Part shown: positions 23,956-32,132 of the stretch, piece after piece
Layout of the letters: each line of letters opens with the position of its first letter
Position numbering within the stretch: the stretch's first letter is position 1
Assembly (NCBI GenBank): GCA_964639885.1
Contig: CAZXEH010000005.1
Coordinates: 42,076-106,075 of the forward strand
Length of the DNA stretch: 64,000 nt
Reading direction: 5' to 3'
From: JAGNLA01 sp964639885
GTDB lineage: Bacteria; Caldisericota; Caldisericia; JAAYUI01
Notes under the pieces: model-generated
What the model was told of the DNA's origin: nothing
What the model saw: the letters and a program-made list of their open reading frames with translations, nothing else
Database searches by the model: none
Program-made: the position numbers and the translations under genes

Positions 23956-26433
23956 TCAAAGCGGATCCCAGATGATGGTTATTTTCTTCAAAACCTTGTC
24001 CCAATTTACCTTTGCACCGAACGGCTCCGAGATAAACCTGAGCGGAACATAGGTTCTTCCTTTAATGATGATCGGCGGCGAATCAAGCGTTTTCTCATCA
24101 TCATTGACCTTGGCAATATTTTTGCCCTTCCAAAGCCTGATCGTGATGTCGTTTCTTATGATTGTGACCTTGCCTTCTTTTGCATCCCAGTCGACTTTGC
24201 AGCCAAACGATTCAGAAACAAAACGAATCGGCACCATTGTTCGTCCATTTATTATCCGAGCAGGTGCATCCATTTTCACCGGCATTTTGTTAAGCAGCGC
24301 CAAATCGGAATCAATCGTCAACTCAAGCACAATCCCACTTTGAGTCTCTATGAAGACAGGAACAGATGTATACGTACAATATCCTTTGTCATCAGCAATC
24401 ACAATTGCACCGGTGAAATTCTCGCCTTTTGGAAGCGAGGAGGAGGCAATGGTAACAAAGATTTCTTTTGAACCAATCCCAGTTTCAAACTCGTTTTCCG
24501 ACAACTGCATCCAGGCATTGCTTGGCACAAGCTTCAATTTTGTTTTCCTGGTCGTATTGATGACGAACTTCATCTGCTTTGAAGTTCCACGGTCGACAAA
24601 ACCAAAATCGAGCTTTGCCGGTTCAGCTGAGAAGCAATCGAACCTTTCTACTGAAACTGTGACATTTACGGGAATTTCAAGGGTGCCACTCTCGTATGTA
24701 GCGGTTATCGACGTAGTGAAAACATCGCCTGGGTCAAGATTTTCTGTTGCCAGCACCACATCAATATCATCATTGTCGCCAGCATTCATCTGGATCGTCT
24801 GCTTCGAAACCGTTATCCTTGGATCGTTTGATCTCAGCTCAACCTTGAGATTTTTTACAGTTGAACAGGTCAGACGAACAGCCTGCTTTTGCTTTGAACC
24901 AACCGCCACGTTCCTGAATTCGACAGGAGAAGGTTTTGCTTTCAAGAACTTCATGATGTTTATCTCAGCCTTTGCCGTCAACTCGCCAATCATGCACTTG
25001 AGATTGCACTGACCTTCCTTTATTGCAGTGAATGCTCCTTTTGTGTCAATTTCACCAAGATCGCAATCGGTTTCCCAGACGATGTTTTCCGTTTCAAGAG
25101 GGTTTCCGTTTGCGTCAAACACTTTTGCTTCAAACTTCTGAACCTGGCCTGGTTCGAGGTAGACAACCTGAGGAGTGACCGTTATCCTTGCTGGTTTAAC
25201 GATGCCTGATCCAGGGGTACCTGCATCACCAAGGTCGGTCAGTTCTGGATATGTTGGTTTTATCAGCTTGAAGCAGTAGATTGTGTTGTCTCCCATCAGA
25301 TAAATCCTGTCTCGGTCGATTGTTGTTGGCAATGTAGGTGACTTTACGGGGTAACTCCATAGTTTTTTTCCGGTTGCAAGGTCGGCGCATGCAACTTCAG
25401 TGTTGTTGACGGTAAACACATAATCATCTGTCATTGTTGCTGAGAAACCAAGCTCATCGCTTGACCACACCACCTTACCCGTTTCAACATCCAGACATTT
25501 GAAGCCAGCCAGAGTGTCGCAAACCCAGTATTTATCATTAACTGTCACATAGTCGTAGTACTCACCTCTTTTTTGGGTTGAATACTTCCAGATAATTTCG
25601 CCAGTCTGAAGATTGAGGCAGACAAGATCAAAGTTGTTGTCCTTCACTTGCGCAATTGCGTAGACTTTTCCGTTCCTGATTGCCGGCGTGTACACTTTGT
25701 CGCCAAGATTGGCAGTCCAGAGGATGTTTTCAGGAGAAGAGGTCTTAGTGATGTCAAAACAGTAGAGTTTTCCTGAATCGGCGCCAATGCACATGTAATT
25801 ATCTGAAAACACCGGTGCGCCAAACATTCTGCCAATCCGATCGTACGTCCAGATAATTTTGCTGGTGTAAGAATCGATGCAGGTGAAAAAACATTTCTTG
25901 GAGTTCAAAATATTTGGGGAGTCGCTGAAATTAAGATACAGACGGTTTCGGTAGACAATTGGATGACTGTCGATGAATCCTGTAAGTTTTTTCGACCATA
26001 TAAGGTTTTTTGTGTTGAAGTCGATGCACTCTACGCTGCCTGACTCGAGGCTGACATAGAGCCTGCCATTGTCATAACAGGGTGTTTTCATAGGACTCTT
26101 CAGGTCGTATGTCCAAAGGAGCTTGCCGTTTTTGTCAGGCGGATTGGCAAGAAAACTGTAGAGTTTGCCAGAATAACCATAGGCAATGATTCTGTTGCCA
26201 ATCAGGAGGATTTTTCTCAAAAGCAGATAGTCATTGAGGTCATAAGTCCATTCAAGCTCATACTGGCTTGATTTTGGCGAACATTCAGGTGGAACCCAGT
26301 GGCAAGAATCAGGCGTTCTTCCCCACATCGGCCAACCAATACAGCTTTCTTCGGACTTCATCGGCACCGGCATCCCCAGACCGGCAAAGGATAATGTACA
26401 AACGAGCATCAGCAGTGCTAGACGTTTTCCCAT
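23956..26433 (-). CDS. secreted PQQ-like propeller, Ig and stalk-domain protein
   Basis: 825 residues. Signal peptide MGKRLALLMLVCTLSFAGLG. A PQQ-like propeller (~45-395) shows typical blades: LYCFDITKTSSPENILWTA, CLNLQTGEIIWKYS, CLDVETGKVVWSS. Next is a Big2-type Ig domain (~410-495; RITVTPQVVYLEPGQVQKFE), two abnormal-spindle-type Ig domains (~500-690), and two stalk repeats (~700-825; MVPIRFVSESFGCKVDWD, YVPLRFISEPFGAKVNWD). It has the same plan as the protein at 5077. A TATAAT box sits 8 nt before the ATG. Confidence 0.85.
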   Translation of the reverse strand: MGKRLALLMLVCTLSFAGLGMPVPMKSEESCIGWPMWGRTPDSCHWVPPECSPKSSQYELEWTYDLNDYLLLRKILLIGNRIIAYGYSGKLYSFLANPPDKNGKLLWTYDLKSPMKTPCYDNGRLYVSLESGSVECIDFNTKNLIWSKKLTGFIDSHPIVYRNRLYLNFSDSPNILNSKKCFFTCIDSYTSKIIWTYDRIGRMFGAPVFSDNYMCIGADSGKLYCFDITKTSSPENILWTANLGDKVYTPAIRNGKVYAIAQVKDNNFDLVCLNLQTGEIIWKYSTQKRGEYYDYVTVNDKYWVCDTLAGFKCLDVETGKVVWSSDELGFSATMTDDYVFTVNNTEVACADLATGKKLWSYPVKSPTLPTTIDRDRIYLMGDNTIYCFKLIKPTYPELTDLGDAGTPGSGIVKPARITVTPQVVYLEPGQVQKFEAKVFDANGNPLETENIVWETDCDLGEIDTKGAFTAIKEGQCNLKCMIGELTAKAEINIMKFLKAKPSPVEFRNVAVGSKQKQAVRLTCSTVKNLKVELRSNDPRITVSKQTIQMNAGDNDDIDVVLATENLDPGDVFTTSITATYESGTLEIPVNVTVSVERFDCFSAEPAKLDFGFVDRGTSKQMKFVINTTRKTKLKLVPSNAWMQLSENEFETGIGSKEIFVTIASSSLPKGENFTGAIVIADDKGYCTYTSVPVFIETQSGIVLELTIDSDLALLNKMPVKMDAPARIINGRTMVPIRFVSESFGCKVDWDAKEGKVTIIRNDITIRLWKGKNIAKVNDDEKTLDSPPIIIKGRTYVPLRFISEPFGAKVNWDKVLKKITIIWDPL

Positions 26434-26441
26434 AGTGTGAG

Positions 26442-26468
26442 ATTATACCAAAAAACAAACTGATTCAA
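26442..26468 (-). promoter_or_regulatory. leaderless promoter of the propeller/stalk operon
   Basis: Minus strand: perfect TATAAT (26447-26442), 8 nt before ATG 26433. TTGAAT (26468-26463) lies 15 nt upstream, a short spacer. No Shine-Dalgarno is present. Confidence 0.55.
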
Positions 26469-26592
26469 AGCTTCCGTGTTATCTTGGCGCTTCAGCCTTC
26501 TTATATTTAACCTCATGCCCGTTTACATAAACCACGCATAAATCTTGTTCAGTCAGATCGTTGTTTCAATCTATTACACATATATTGTGCCT

Positions 26593-28281
26593 TCATTCCT
26601 TGAGAATGGGGAGAACAATGCATGAAAGGGTGTCCTTTCCGTATTTGACGGTGTTTGTGGCAACCAGAACCGTTTTGTCGGAATAGAGCTTGTCGCCATT
26701 GTTGAGATTTTTTTCAAAAATCGGGTAGCTGGCTGAACTGACTAAAACTCGAATTTTATGACCCTTTTTTATTGTCAAAGCAATGTTTTGAAGCTTGACA
26801 TCGATCTGATAGGCAACATCGGGAGTCAACAGCTCTTCTTTTTCCAGAGAGTCCCGAAATCTTGCCCTTTGGATTCCCTCAGCCATCAGTACAGATTTTC
26901 CATCTGGATAGACATCGCAGAATTTTACGGAAATGTCAGTGTCTTTCCGGTTTGAGGAGAAAAAAAGCCTTGCTTTGATCAGACCGTTGATCTTCAGATC
27001 ACCAGACAATGCCTGCGATGTGAAAACAAGCACGTCTTTCCTGGATTCAAGGGTTCTCTGATCCTGGGGTCCGGCAACAAGGTTTGGTTTGGATGGATCA
27101 AAACGCTTTCCACCTCTCGATGGGGTGGGATCGCCGGGATCATAGGCGTATGAAATCGGTTTTGTGTCTGCTGTCGGCTTGTCAGCAGTAAGTGAATTGT
27201 TTGCATTTAAATAATACGAAACATCACTTCTTGGGATGCTGTCCCAGGATTTTGCATTTTCCCATGTCTCGTCACCCATCTGGTAGTATTGAACTGTCGG
27301 TGTTTCCTCCCACTTGTTCTTTTTGCCAAGCAGATAAAAGTCCATGAATTTAATTACCTGAGCGTCACCAAATCCTTCGGCGTTGGCAAAATTAAGGATT
27401 CCTTGCTCCTTCTCATTAAGATGGCCATGCTGCCATGGCCCAAAAACCAGCTTGTGCAGCCTCTTGACCTTGGCATCGCTCCTGGTCTGGATGTCGGCAA
27501 AAGCCCTTAGCACAAGATCTGGATAAAGATCAAACCACCCGCTTATCATGAGCATGGGCACTTTTACTTTTGAAGATATGTCGGATTTGTTTTCGACAGT
27601 TTTCCAGAATTGGTTGTAAATCGGTTGTGCAAGAATGTCGGAAACCTTGAAGAAATCGAGTTTCTGCAAGCTTTCGGTCTGTTCCTTGCGGAACTCTCCG
27701 CCAAAATAAAACTCTTCGTATGCCACCTTGAAATCCTTGACCATGGGCACAGCACACACTAGATGTGGAGGGTTGTATGACGCAGTCTTGAATTGGACAT
27801 CACCGAGGGCTGAACCTCCATACGTTCCGATCTTTGCGTTTGACCAGGATTGCTTGGCAATCCATTCAACGGCATCATATCCATCCTTACCTGTGTTTGA
27901 TTTAGCAGACTGTGCCGGTTTCGAGGCAAACCTGCCCCTCCAATCCAGAATTACGACGTTATAATCAGAGACACTGAACGGAATTCTCATCTTGAATTGC
28001 GTCCAGTACATGCTTTTGTCGTATGGTGTCTGAATAAGGATTGTTGGCTTTTTGGTTTTTGTGTCGGTTGAGTAAAGGTCGGCTGCAAGCTTCTTGCCAT
28101 CCCTCATCTGTATGTCAATGGCCAACCTTTGATATGTCTCGACTTGTGCACTTTCCAAAACATTATGCTTATTCAGAAACTCCATAGATGCATTAGTGGC
28201 ATTGACGCCGGCTCCAGAAGCCGGAAACGAAATAACAAATGTCAGAAATAACATCAACAACTTGCCAAGTCGAGCCATCAT
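26593..28281 (-). CDS. secreted CocE/NonD-family alpha/beta-hydrolase (X-Pro dipeptidyl-peptidase-like)
   Basis: 562 residues, with AGGAGG before ATG 28281. Signal peptide near residues 1-25. The S15-type hydrolase core starts at ~50 (DIQMRDGKKLAADLYST). The nucleophile Ser lies in GTYGGSALGD, the Asp in ISGWFDLYPDL, and the His in GPWQHGHLN. The C-terminal half is the jelly-roll X-Pro domain (PKPISYAYDPGDPTPSRGG, GDLKINGLIKARLFF). Members cleave X-Pro peptides, cocaine-like esters or beta-lactam esters. It likely works outside the cell on peptides or esters. About 160 bases downstream hold no feature I can name. Confidence 0.85.
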   Translation of the reverse strand: MMARLGKLLMLFLTFVISFPASGAGVNATNASMEFLNKHNVLESAQVETYQRLAIDIQMRDGKKLAADLYSTDTKTKKPTILIQTPYDKSMYWTQFKMRIPFSVSDYNVVILDWRGRFASKPAQSAKSNTGKDGYDAVEWIAKQSWSNAKIGTYGGSALGDVQFKTASYNPPHLVCAVPMVKDFKVAYEEFYFGGEFRKEQTESLQKLDFFKVSDILAQPIYNQFWKTVENKSDISSKVKVPMLMISGWFDLYPDLVLRAFADIQTRSDAKVKRLHKLVFGPWQHGHLNEKEQGILNFANAEGFGDAQVIKFMDFYLLGKKNKWEETPTVQYYQMGDETWENAKSWDSIPRSDVSYYLNANNSLTADKPTADTKPISYAYDPGDPTPSRGGKRFDPSKPNLVAGPQDQRTLESRKDVLVFTSQALSGDLKINGLIKARLFFSSNRKDTDISVKFCDVYPDGKSVLMAEGIQRARFRDSLEKEELLTPDVAYQIDVKLQNIALTIKKGHKIRVLVSSASYPIFEKNLNNGDKLYSDKTVLVATNTVKYGKDTLSCIVLPILKE

Positions 28282-28430
28282 ATAAGACCTCCTGATTTAA
28301 AATATAAGTACGCATAAAGATTTGCTTTTGTCAGCTTCGGACTGATAAATTGCACTGACACAATAAAACATTGGTTTCCTGAAAAATGTATGCTCCAAAA
28401 TAGATTTGTGTCATTACATGAGTAAAATTA

Positions 28431-28459
28431 AAACCCCCGATGCTAAGCACCGGGGGTTT
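28431..28459 (-). terminator. terminator of the ribosomal protein operon
   Basis: AAACCCCCG (28431-28439) pairs with CGGGGGTTT (28451-28459), with a further TGC/GCA inner match; on the minus strand TTTTAATTTT follows. It ends the secE-nusG-rplKAJL transcript directly after rplL, so rpoB is not read from this operon. Confidence 0.85.
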
Positions 28460-28487
28460 GTGGGTACAAAAGTTGATTTGGGTTTGC

Positions 28488-28865
28488 TTACTTAATATCG
28501 ACGGTTGCGCCGACTGCAACGAGCTTACCCTTGATTTCTTCAGCTTCGTCCTTGGAAACTTTTGTCTTGACTGGCTTCGGGGCTGCATCAACGAGCGCCT
28601 TTGCTTCTGAGAGACCAAGGCCTGAGATGTCCTTGACGACCTTGATGACCTGGACCTTCTGCTGTCCAACTTCGGTAATGATTACGTCGAACTCAGTCTG
28701 TTCCTTTTCTTCTGCCGGTGCTGCTCCGCCCATTGGCATCATGCCGCCCATCATAACCGGGGCTGCTGCTGAAACGTCGAACTTCTCTTCGATCATCTTG
28801 ACCAGCTGGGAGAGTTCGAGCACTGTCATCTTTTCAATTGCTTCAAGAATTTCTTCTTTTGTCAT
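28488..28865 (-). CDS. rplL: ribosomal protein L7/L12
   Basis: 125 residues. The N-terminal dimerisation helices (MTKEEILEAIEKMTVLELSQ) are joined by a flexible Ala/Met/Gly hinge (~45-60) to the C-terminal domain EQTEFDVIITEVGQQKVQVI...GLGLSEAKALVDAAPKPVK. It forms the ribosomal stalk that recruits translation factors. It follows rplJ by 30 nt, with a Shine-Dalgarno AAAAGGAG. Confidence 0.97.
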   Translation of the reverse strand: MTKEEILEAIEKMTVLELSQLVKMIEEKFDVSAAAPVMMGGMMPMGGAAPAEEKEQTEFDVIITEVGQQKVQVIKVVKDISGLGLSEAKALVDAAPKPVKTKVSKDEAEEIKGKLVAVGATVDIK

Positions 28866-28895
28866 TTTATTTGTTTCTCCTTTTTAGTTTTTGCT

Positions 28896-29486
28896 TCATG
28901 CTGCTTCAGCTGGCGTTTCAGCTGGCTGTTCCGGTGTAGATTCCGGTGCTGGCGGCGGTGTGCCTTCGCCCTTCTTGTCTGCATAAGCCTTGACCACTCT
29001 GGCAAATCCTACGATTGTACCATTGAGTGCACGTGCAAAGCTTGAGATTGGTGCCTGGAATGTTGCTGCAACCATGCCAAGCATCTCCTGGCGGGTTGGC
29101 AGTGTTGCAAGAGCCTTTGCTCCAGCCTCGTTAAGCACCTGTCCTTCTGAGTAAGCTGCCTTGATCTTGAAGAACTTCGAGTACTTCTTTGCAATCTCCT
29201 GAATGGTTTTTGCTGCCACCGGAGCTTCTGTTGCGAAAGCAAATGCTGACGGCCCTTTGAGGAACTTCTTCAGATCGTTTTCAACTCCGTTTTCACGGGC
29301 GATGATCTGCATGAGTGTGTTCTTGTAGACTGTAAGTGTGACGCCTGCTTTTCTGCACTGTCTTCTGGCATCGGTGATCGGTGCCGCCGGCATGAGCTGA
29401 GTGTCAACAATTACGAATCCACCGGACTGCTTCCAGAGATTCCTGATTTCTTCAAGCTGCTGTGTCTTTTCTGCTTTTGTTTTCAA
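28896..29486 (-). CDS. rplJ: ribosomal protein L10
   Basis: Start set at TTG 29486 (MKTKAEKTQQLEEI), 6 nt after AAGGAGG; a longer frame reaches 29522 but runs into the attenuator hairpin. 196 residues, with the usual L10 core (VYKNTLMQIIAREN, GPSAFAF, LATLPTRQEMLGM) and a Pro/Glu/Ala-rich tail (TPPPAPESTPEQPAETPAEA) longer than usual. L10 anchors L7/L12 dimers to 23S rRNA and usually represses its own mRNA. Confidence 0.95.
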   Translation of the reverse strand: MKTKAEKTQQLEEIRNLWKQSGGFVIVDTQLMPAAPITDARRQCRKAGVTLTVYKNTLMQIIARENGVENDLKKFLKGPSAFAFATEAPVAAKTIQEIAKKYSKFFKIKAAYSEGQVLNEAGAKALATLPTRQEMLGMVAATFQAPISSFARALNGTIVGFARVVKAYADKKGEGTPPPAPESTPEQPAETPAEAA

Positions 29487-29502
29487 ATGAATCCTCCTTT
29501 CC

Positions 29503-29540
29503 AATAAAAATGGCCCCACCACAAAACAAAGGCAGGGCCA
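29503..29540 (-). promoter_or_regulatory. attenuator hairpin in the rplJL leader
   Basis: Minus-strand RNA: TGGCCCUGCC (29540-29531), 10-nt loop, GGUGGGGCCA (29520-29511), a 10-bp stem with two G-U pairs, then UUUUUAUU (29510-29503). This is a clear intrinsic terminator placed directly before the rplJ ribosome binding site. It fits the known leader control of rplJL, in which L10-L12 binding or ribosome supply sets read-through. Confidence 0.75.
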
Positions 29541-29672
29541 AAGATTTTTCTATCTGTCCATATCCTTTGCCTGGGCGGGCGGTTCGACCTTTAAAGTCTC
29601 ACGGTTTCCCGTGATTTACCTGCTGTCTGTGGCAACGATTCAATTCAAGGTTCGGTTGCTTGTGATTTTGGT
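29541..29672 (-). promoter_or_regulatory. rplJL leader region
   Basis: About 130 bases without a gene between rplA and the attenuator. The RNA contains CACGGGAAACCGTG, a hairpin capped by GAAA at 29600-29613. By position it should hold the L10 leader element, but I cannot fold it with certainty. Confidence 0.45.
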
Positions 29673-30383
29673 TTACGAAAGTTTTGAAATCTGCGATGAG
29701 ACCTTGTTTACATCCATCGGGATGCCAGGGCTCATTGTAAGGCTCATGCTCATTGATTCGATGTATGTACCCTTCAGTGATGCCGGTCTGGCCTTGAGAA
29801 CTGCCTGCATGTAGGCAACGAAGTTCTTCTTGAGGGCTTCCTTGTCAAATCCGATCTTGCCGATTGGAACGTTCATGTCTGCGAACTTGCTGACACGGTA
29901 TTCGATCTTACCGGCCTTGAACTCGGCAATGGCGTTTGCAAGATCCATTGTGACTGTTCCGGTCTTCGGGTTTGGCATGAGGCCTTTTGGACCAAGGACT
30001 TTACCGAGCTTTGAAACGGTGCCCATCATGTCCGGGGTGGCCATTGCAAGATCAAACTCAAACCATCCACCCGCGATCTTGTCAACAAGATCCTGGTCAC
30101 CGACAGCATCTGCACCTGCAGCTCTTGCTTCCTGAGCTTTTTCGCCTTTTGCAAATACTGCGATTCTTACAGTCTTTCCTGTTCCTGACGGAAGTGCGAC
30201 TGAGCCACGGATGTACTGGTCAGCCTGCTTCGGATCGACTCCGAGCTTGAGGGTGACTTCGACAGTCTCTTCAAACTTTGCCGACTTCATCTTGTAGATG
30301 AGGTCGAGGGCTTCGTCCATGTCGTACTTTTTGTCTTTGACAAGGTTCTTTGCGAGCTTCTGGTAACGTTTGCTGATTCTCAT
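29673..30383 (-). CDS. rplA: ribosomal protein L1
   Basis: Start at ATG 30383 (MRISKRYQKLAKNLVKDKKY) with AAGGAGG directly upstream; 236 residues, normal length. Family hallmarks: FEETVEVTLKLGVDPKQADQ, RGSVALPSGTGKTVR, and GPKGLMPNPKTGTV in domain II. L1 forms the mobile L1 stalk near the E site and usually represses rplK-rplA translation. Confidence 0.97.
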   Translation of the reverse strand: MRISKRYQKLAKNLVKDKKYDMDEALDLIYKMKSAKFEETVEVTLKLGVDPKQADQYIRGSVALPSGTGKTVRIAVFAKGEKAQEARAAGADAVGDQDLVDKIAGGWFEFDLAMATPDMMGTVSKLGKVLGPKGLMPNPKTGTVTMDLANAIAEFKAGKIEYRVSKFADMNVPIGKIGFDKEALKKNFVAYMQAVLKARPASLKGTYIESMSMSLTMSPGIPMDVNKVSSQISKLS

Positions 30384-30461
30384 GTTTCCTCCTTGCGGTG
30401 CTGGCGGATTCCCTGATTTTCCAGGCAATCCTTCCGCATTAGCGCCATTGCTGGCGTTTTA

Positions 30462-30893
30462 TCAATTGCCTTCGACGTCAACGCCCATTGAGCGGGCTGT
30501 ACCTGCAACCATCGACTTTGCTGCTTCGAGGGTGTCGCAGTTGATGTCCGGCATTTTGATCTTTGCAATCTCTTCAACCTGTGAGGCTGAGAGCTTTCCG
30601 ACCTTCTTCTTGTTCGGTTCGCCTGATCCTGACGGGATCTTGATGGCTTTCTTGATGAGGTCGGAGACTGGCGGTGTCTTGAGGACGAAATCAAACGATC
30701 TGTCCGAGTAAACGTTGATGATTACCGGAATGATTGAATCGCCTTTGTCTTTTGTCTTGTCGTTGAACTCCTTGCAAAACTGCATGATGTTGACGCCACG
30801 CTGACCTAGTGCCGGGCCAACCGGTGGTGCCGGGTTTGCTTTGCCGGCAAGTATCTGAAGTTTTACCTGAGCTTCCACTTTTTTTGCTGCCAT
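30462..30893 (-). CDS. rplK: ribosomal protein L11
   Basis: 143 residues. N-terminal domain QVKLQILAGKANPAPPVGPA with the conserved proline motif, GQRGVNIMQFCKEFND, and the C-terminal rRNA-binding domain (KIPSGSGEPNKKKVG, EEIAKIKMPDINC). It forms part of the GTPase-associated centre of the 50S subunit. TAAGGAG precedes the ATG; 11 nt after nusG. Confidence 0.97.
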   Translation of the reverse strand: MAAKKVEAQVKLQILAGKANPAPPVGPALGQRGVNIMQFCKEFNDKTKDKGDSIIPVIINVYSDRSFDFVLKTPPVSDLIKKAIKIPSGSGEPNKKKVGKLSASQVEEIAKIKMPDINCDTLEAAKSMVAGTARSMGVDVEGN

Positions 30894-30904
30894 GTTGTTG
30901 CTCC

Positions 30905-31438
30905 TTAAATGAGTTCTATGTTGACGAAGTCAAGCTCAACTGGCATTTCACGGCCAAACATTGAAAGCCTGACTTTTGTCTTCTCTTTTTCTTCGTTGAT
31001 TGACTCGACGACACCGATCATTTCATTGAACGGGCCACCGACAACCCTGATGCTGTCGCCAACGTGGAAGTTGAGCGAGGCTTTTGCCTCTTCAAGTCCT
31101 ACGCGCTTGAGCATCTGCTTGACTTCATCCTCGTCCAACGGGAGCGGTTTTCCGCCCGAACCGACGAAACCTATTACACCGGGTGTGTTCCTGACAACGT
31201 ACCATGACTGGTCGGTCATGATCATTTCAACAAGAACATAACCAGGATAGACTTTTTCAGGAAGAACCTGCCGCTTGCCGTCTTTGAGCTTTACCTGGTA
31301 GTCAACCGGCACTTCAACCCTGAATATGAGGTCTTCCATGTTCATCGACTGAATGCGCTGAAGCAGGTTGATCTTTACCTTGTTCTCATATCCGGAGTAG
31401 GTGTGGAGGACATACCACTTTGGTTCTGGAAGCGACAT
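30905..31438 (-). CDS. nusG: transcription termination/antitermination factor NusG
   Basis: 177 residues. The NGN domain starts WYVLHTYSGYENKVKINL and has VYPGYVLVEMIMTDQSWYVVRNTPGV. A linker leads to the KOW domain GDSIRVVGGPFNEMIGVV. NusG links RNA polymerase with Rho or the ribosome. Lies between secE and rplK, the standard order. Confidence 0.97.
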   Translation of the reverse strand: MSLPEPKWYVLHTYSGYENKVKINLLQRIQSMNMEDLIFRVEVPVDYQVKLKDGKRQVLPEKVYPGYVLVEMIMTDQSWYVVRNTPGVIGFVGSGGKPLPLDEDEVKQMLKRVGLEEAKASLNFHVGDSIRVVGGPFNEMIGVVESINEEKEKTKVRLSMFGREMPVELDFVNIELI

Positions 31439-31455
31439 ATTTCCTTGCCTTTACC

Positions 31456-31929
31456 TCACGGGTTGCTCGGGGTGGCTGGAGGAGTGGTTGTTCCGCCGCC
31501 CGGCTGGGTTGTTGTTCCGCCCGGAATTGTAATCGGGGTGCCTGTTGCGCCAGGCGTGATTGGAATCGAGGACTCACCGTTCTGGTTTGTTGTTGTGTCG
31601 GTTGTGTCCGGATTCTTTCCGTATCCCGGTGTACCCTTGGCTTCTTCATCTGCCATGTACTTGTTGCGTTCTGCGGCAGTGTTGAACCTCTTGACCTGGT
31701 CAATAGTGATCTTGCCGTCAGAGGCCTTCTTCAGAGCGACTGTGTCATAGTAGTCGTTGATGATGAAACTCTGGGCCGAGATGAAAACTGAGTCGAAGGC
31801 GTAAATGATCAATGCCCAAACCATGACAAAAACCAGAATGATGGTCACGGCTGTAACAAGCCTCTTGGCTGTCGGCCAGGTGACCTTCTGGGTCATTTCA
31901 TACCATACGTCCTTGAAAAATTTCATCAT
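31456..31929 (-). CDS. secE: preprotein translocase subunit SecE with a long Thr/Pro-rich tail
   Basis: 157 residues; single-domain bacterial SecE is usually ~60-70. Residues 1-50 are canonical: an amphipathic helix FFKDVWYEMTQKVTWPTAKR and one membrane segment (VTAVTIILVFVMVWALIIYAF). After it come ~110 residues not seen in ordinary SecE: a charged helix, then a low-complexity tail of T, P, G and S (TPITIPGGTTTQPGGGTTT). By SecE topology (one segment, N-in) this tail would face outside. SecE clamps SecY in the Sec channel. GAGGA lies 6 nt before the ATG. Confidence 0.9.
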   Translation of the reverse strand: MMKFFKDVWYEMTQKVTWPTAKRLVTAVTIILVFVMVWALIIYAFDSVFISAQSFIINDYYDTVALKKASDGKITIDQVKRFNTAAERNKYMADEEAKGTPGYGKNPDTTDTTTNQNGESSIPITPGATGTPITIPGGTTTQPGGGTTTPPATPSNP

Positions 31930-31946
31930 GTCAATTCCTCTTTAAA

Positions 31947-32022
31947 TGGCAGGCCCAGAGGGACTTGAACCCCCAACAACTGGTTTTGGAGACCAGTGCT
32001 CTACCAATTGAGCTATGGACCT
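31947..32022 (-). tRNA. trnW: tRNA-Trp (CCA anticodon)
   Basis: A 76-nt cloverleaf on the minus strand. Acceptor AGGTCCA/TGGGCCT, D-loop with AATTGGTAGAG, anticodon stem CTGGT/ACCAG with loop CTCCAAA (anticodon CCA at 31989-31987), T-arm GGGGGTTCAAGTCCC. The 3' CCA is encoded. It sits just upstream of secE, a position common in bacteria. A TATAGT box lies about 10 nt upstream. Confidence 0.97.
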
Positions 32023-32096
32023 GCGCCAAATACTATACCGAAGGATAGAGTTTATTCATGGTTCTGGCTCAGTCAAGGCGCACTTTTAAACAAAAC

Positions 32097-32125
32097 TTGA
32101 AATGTGAATCTGATTCTTGTAAGAT
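32097..32125 (+). promoter_or_regulatory. leaderless promoter of the M23 peptidase gene
   Basis: TTGAAA (32097-32102), 17 nt, TAAGAT (32120-32125), 7 nt, ATG 32133. This decides the start: the open frame extends upstream to 32058, but that start would lie above the promoter. Confidence 0.7.
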
Positions 32126-32132
32126 ATTTGCA

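Noticed and set aside
29590..29672. Inverted repeat CACGGGAAACCGTG as a separate regulatory gene
   Set aside because: It lies in the rplJL leader and is better read as part of that structured RNA.
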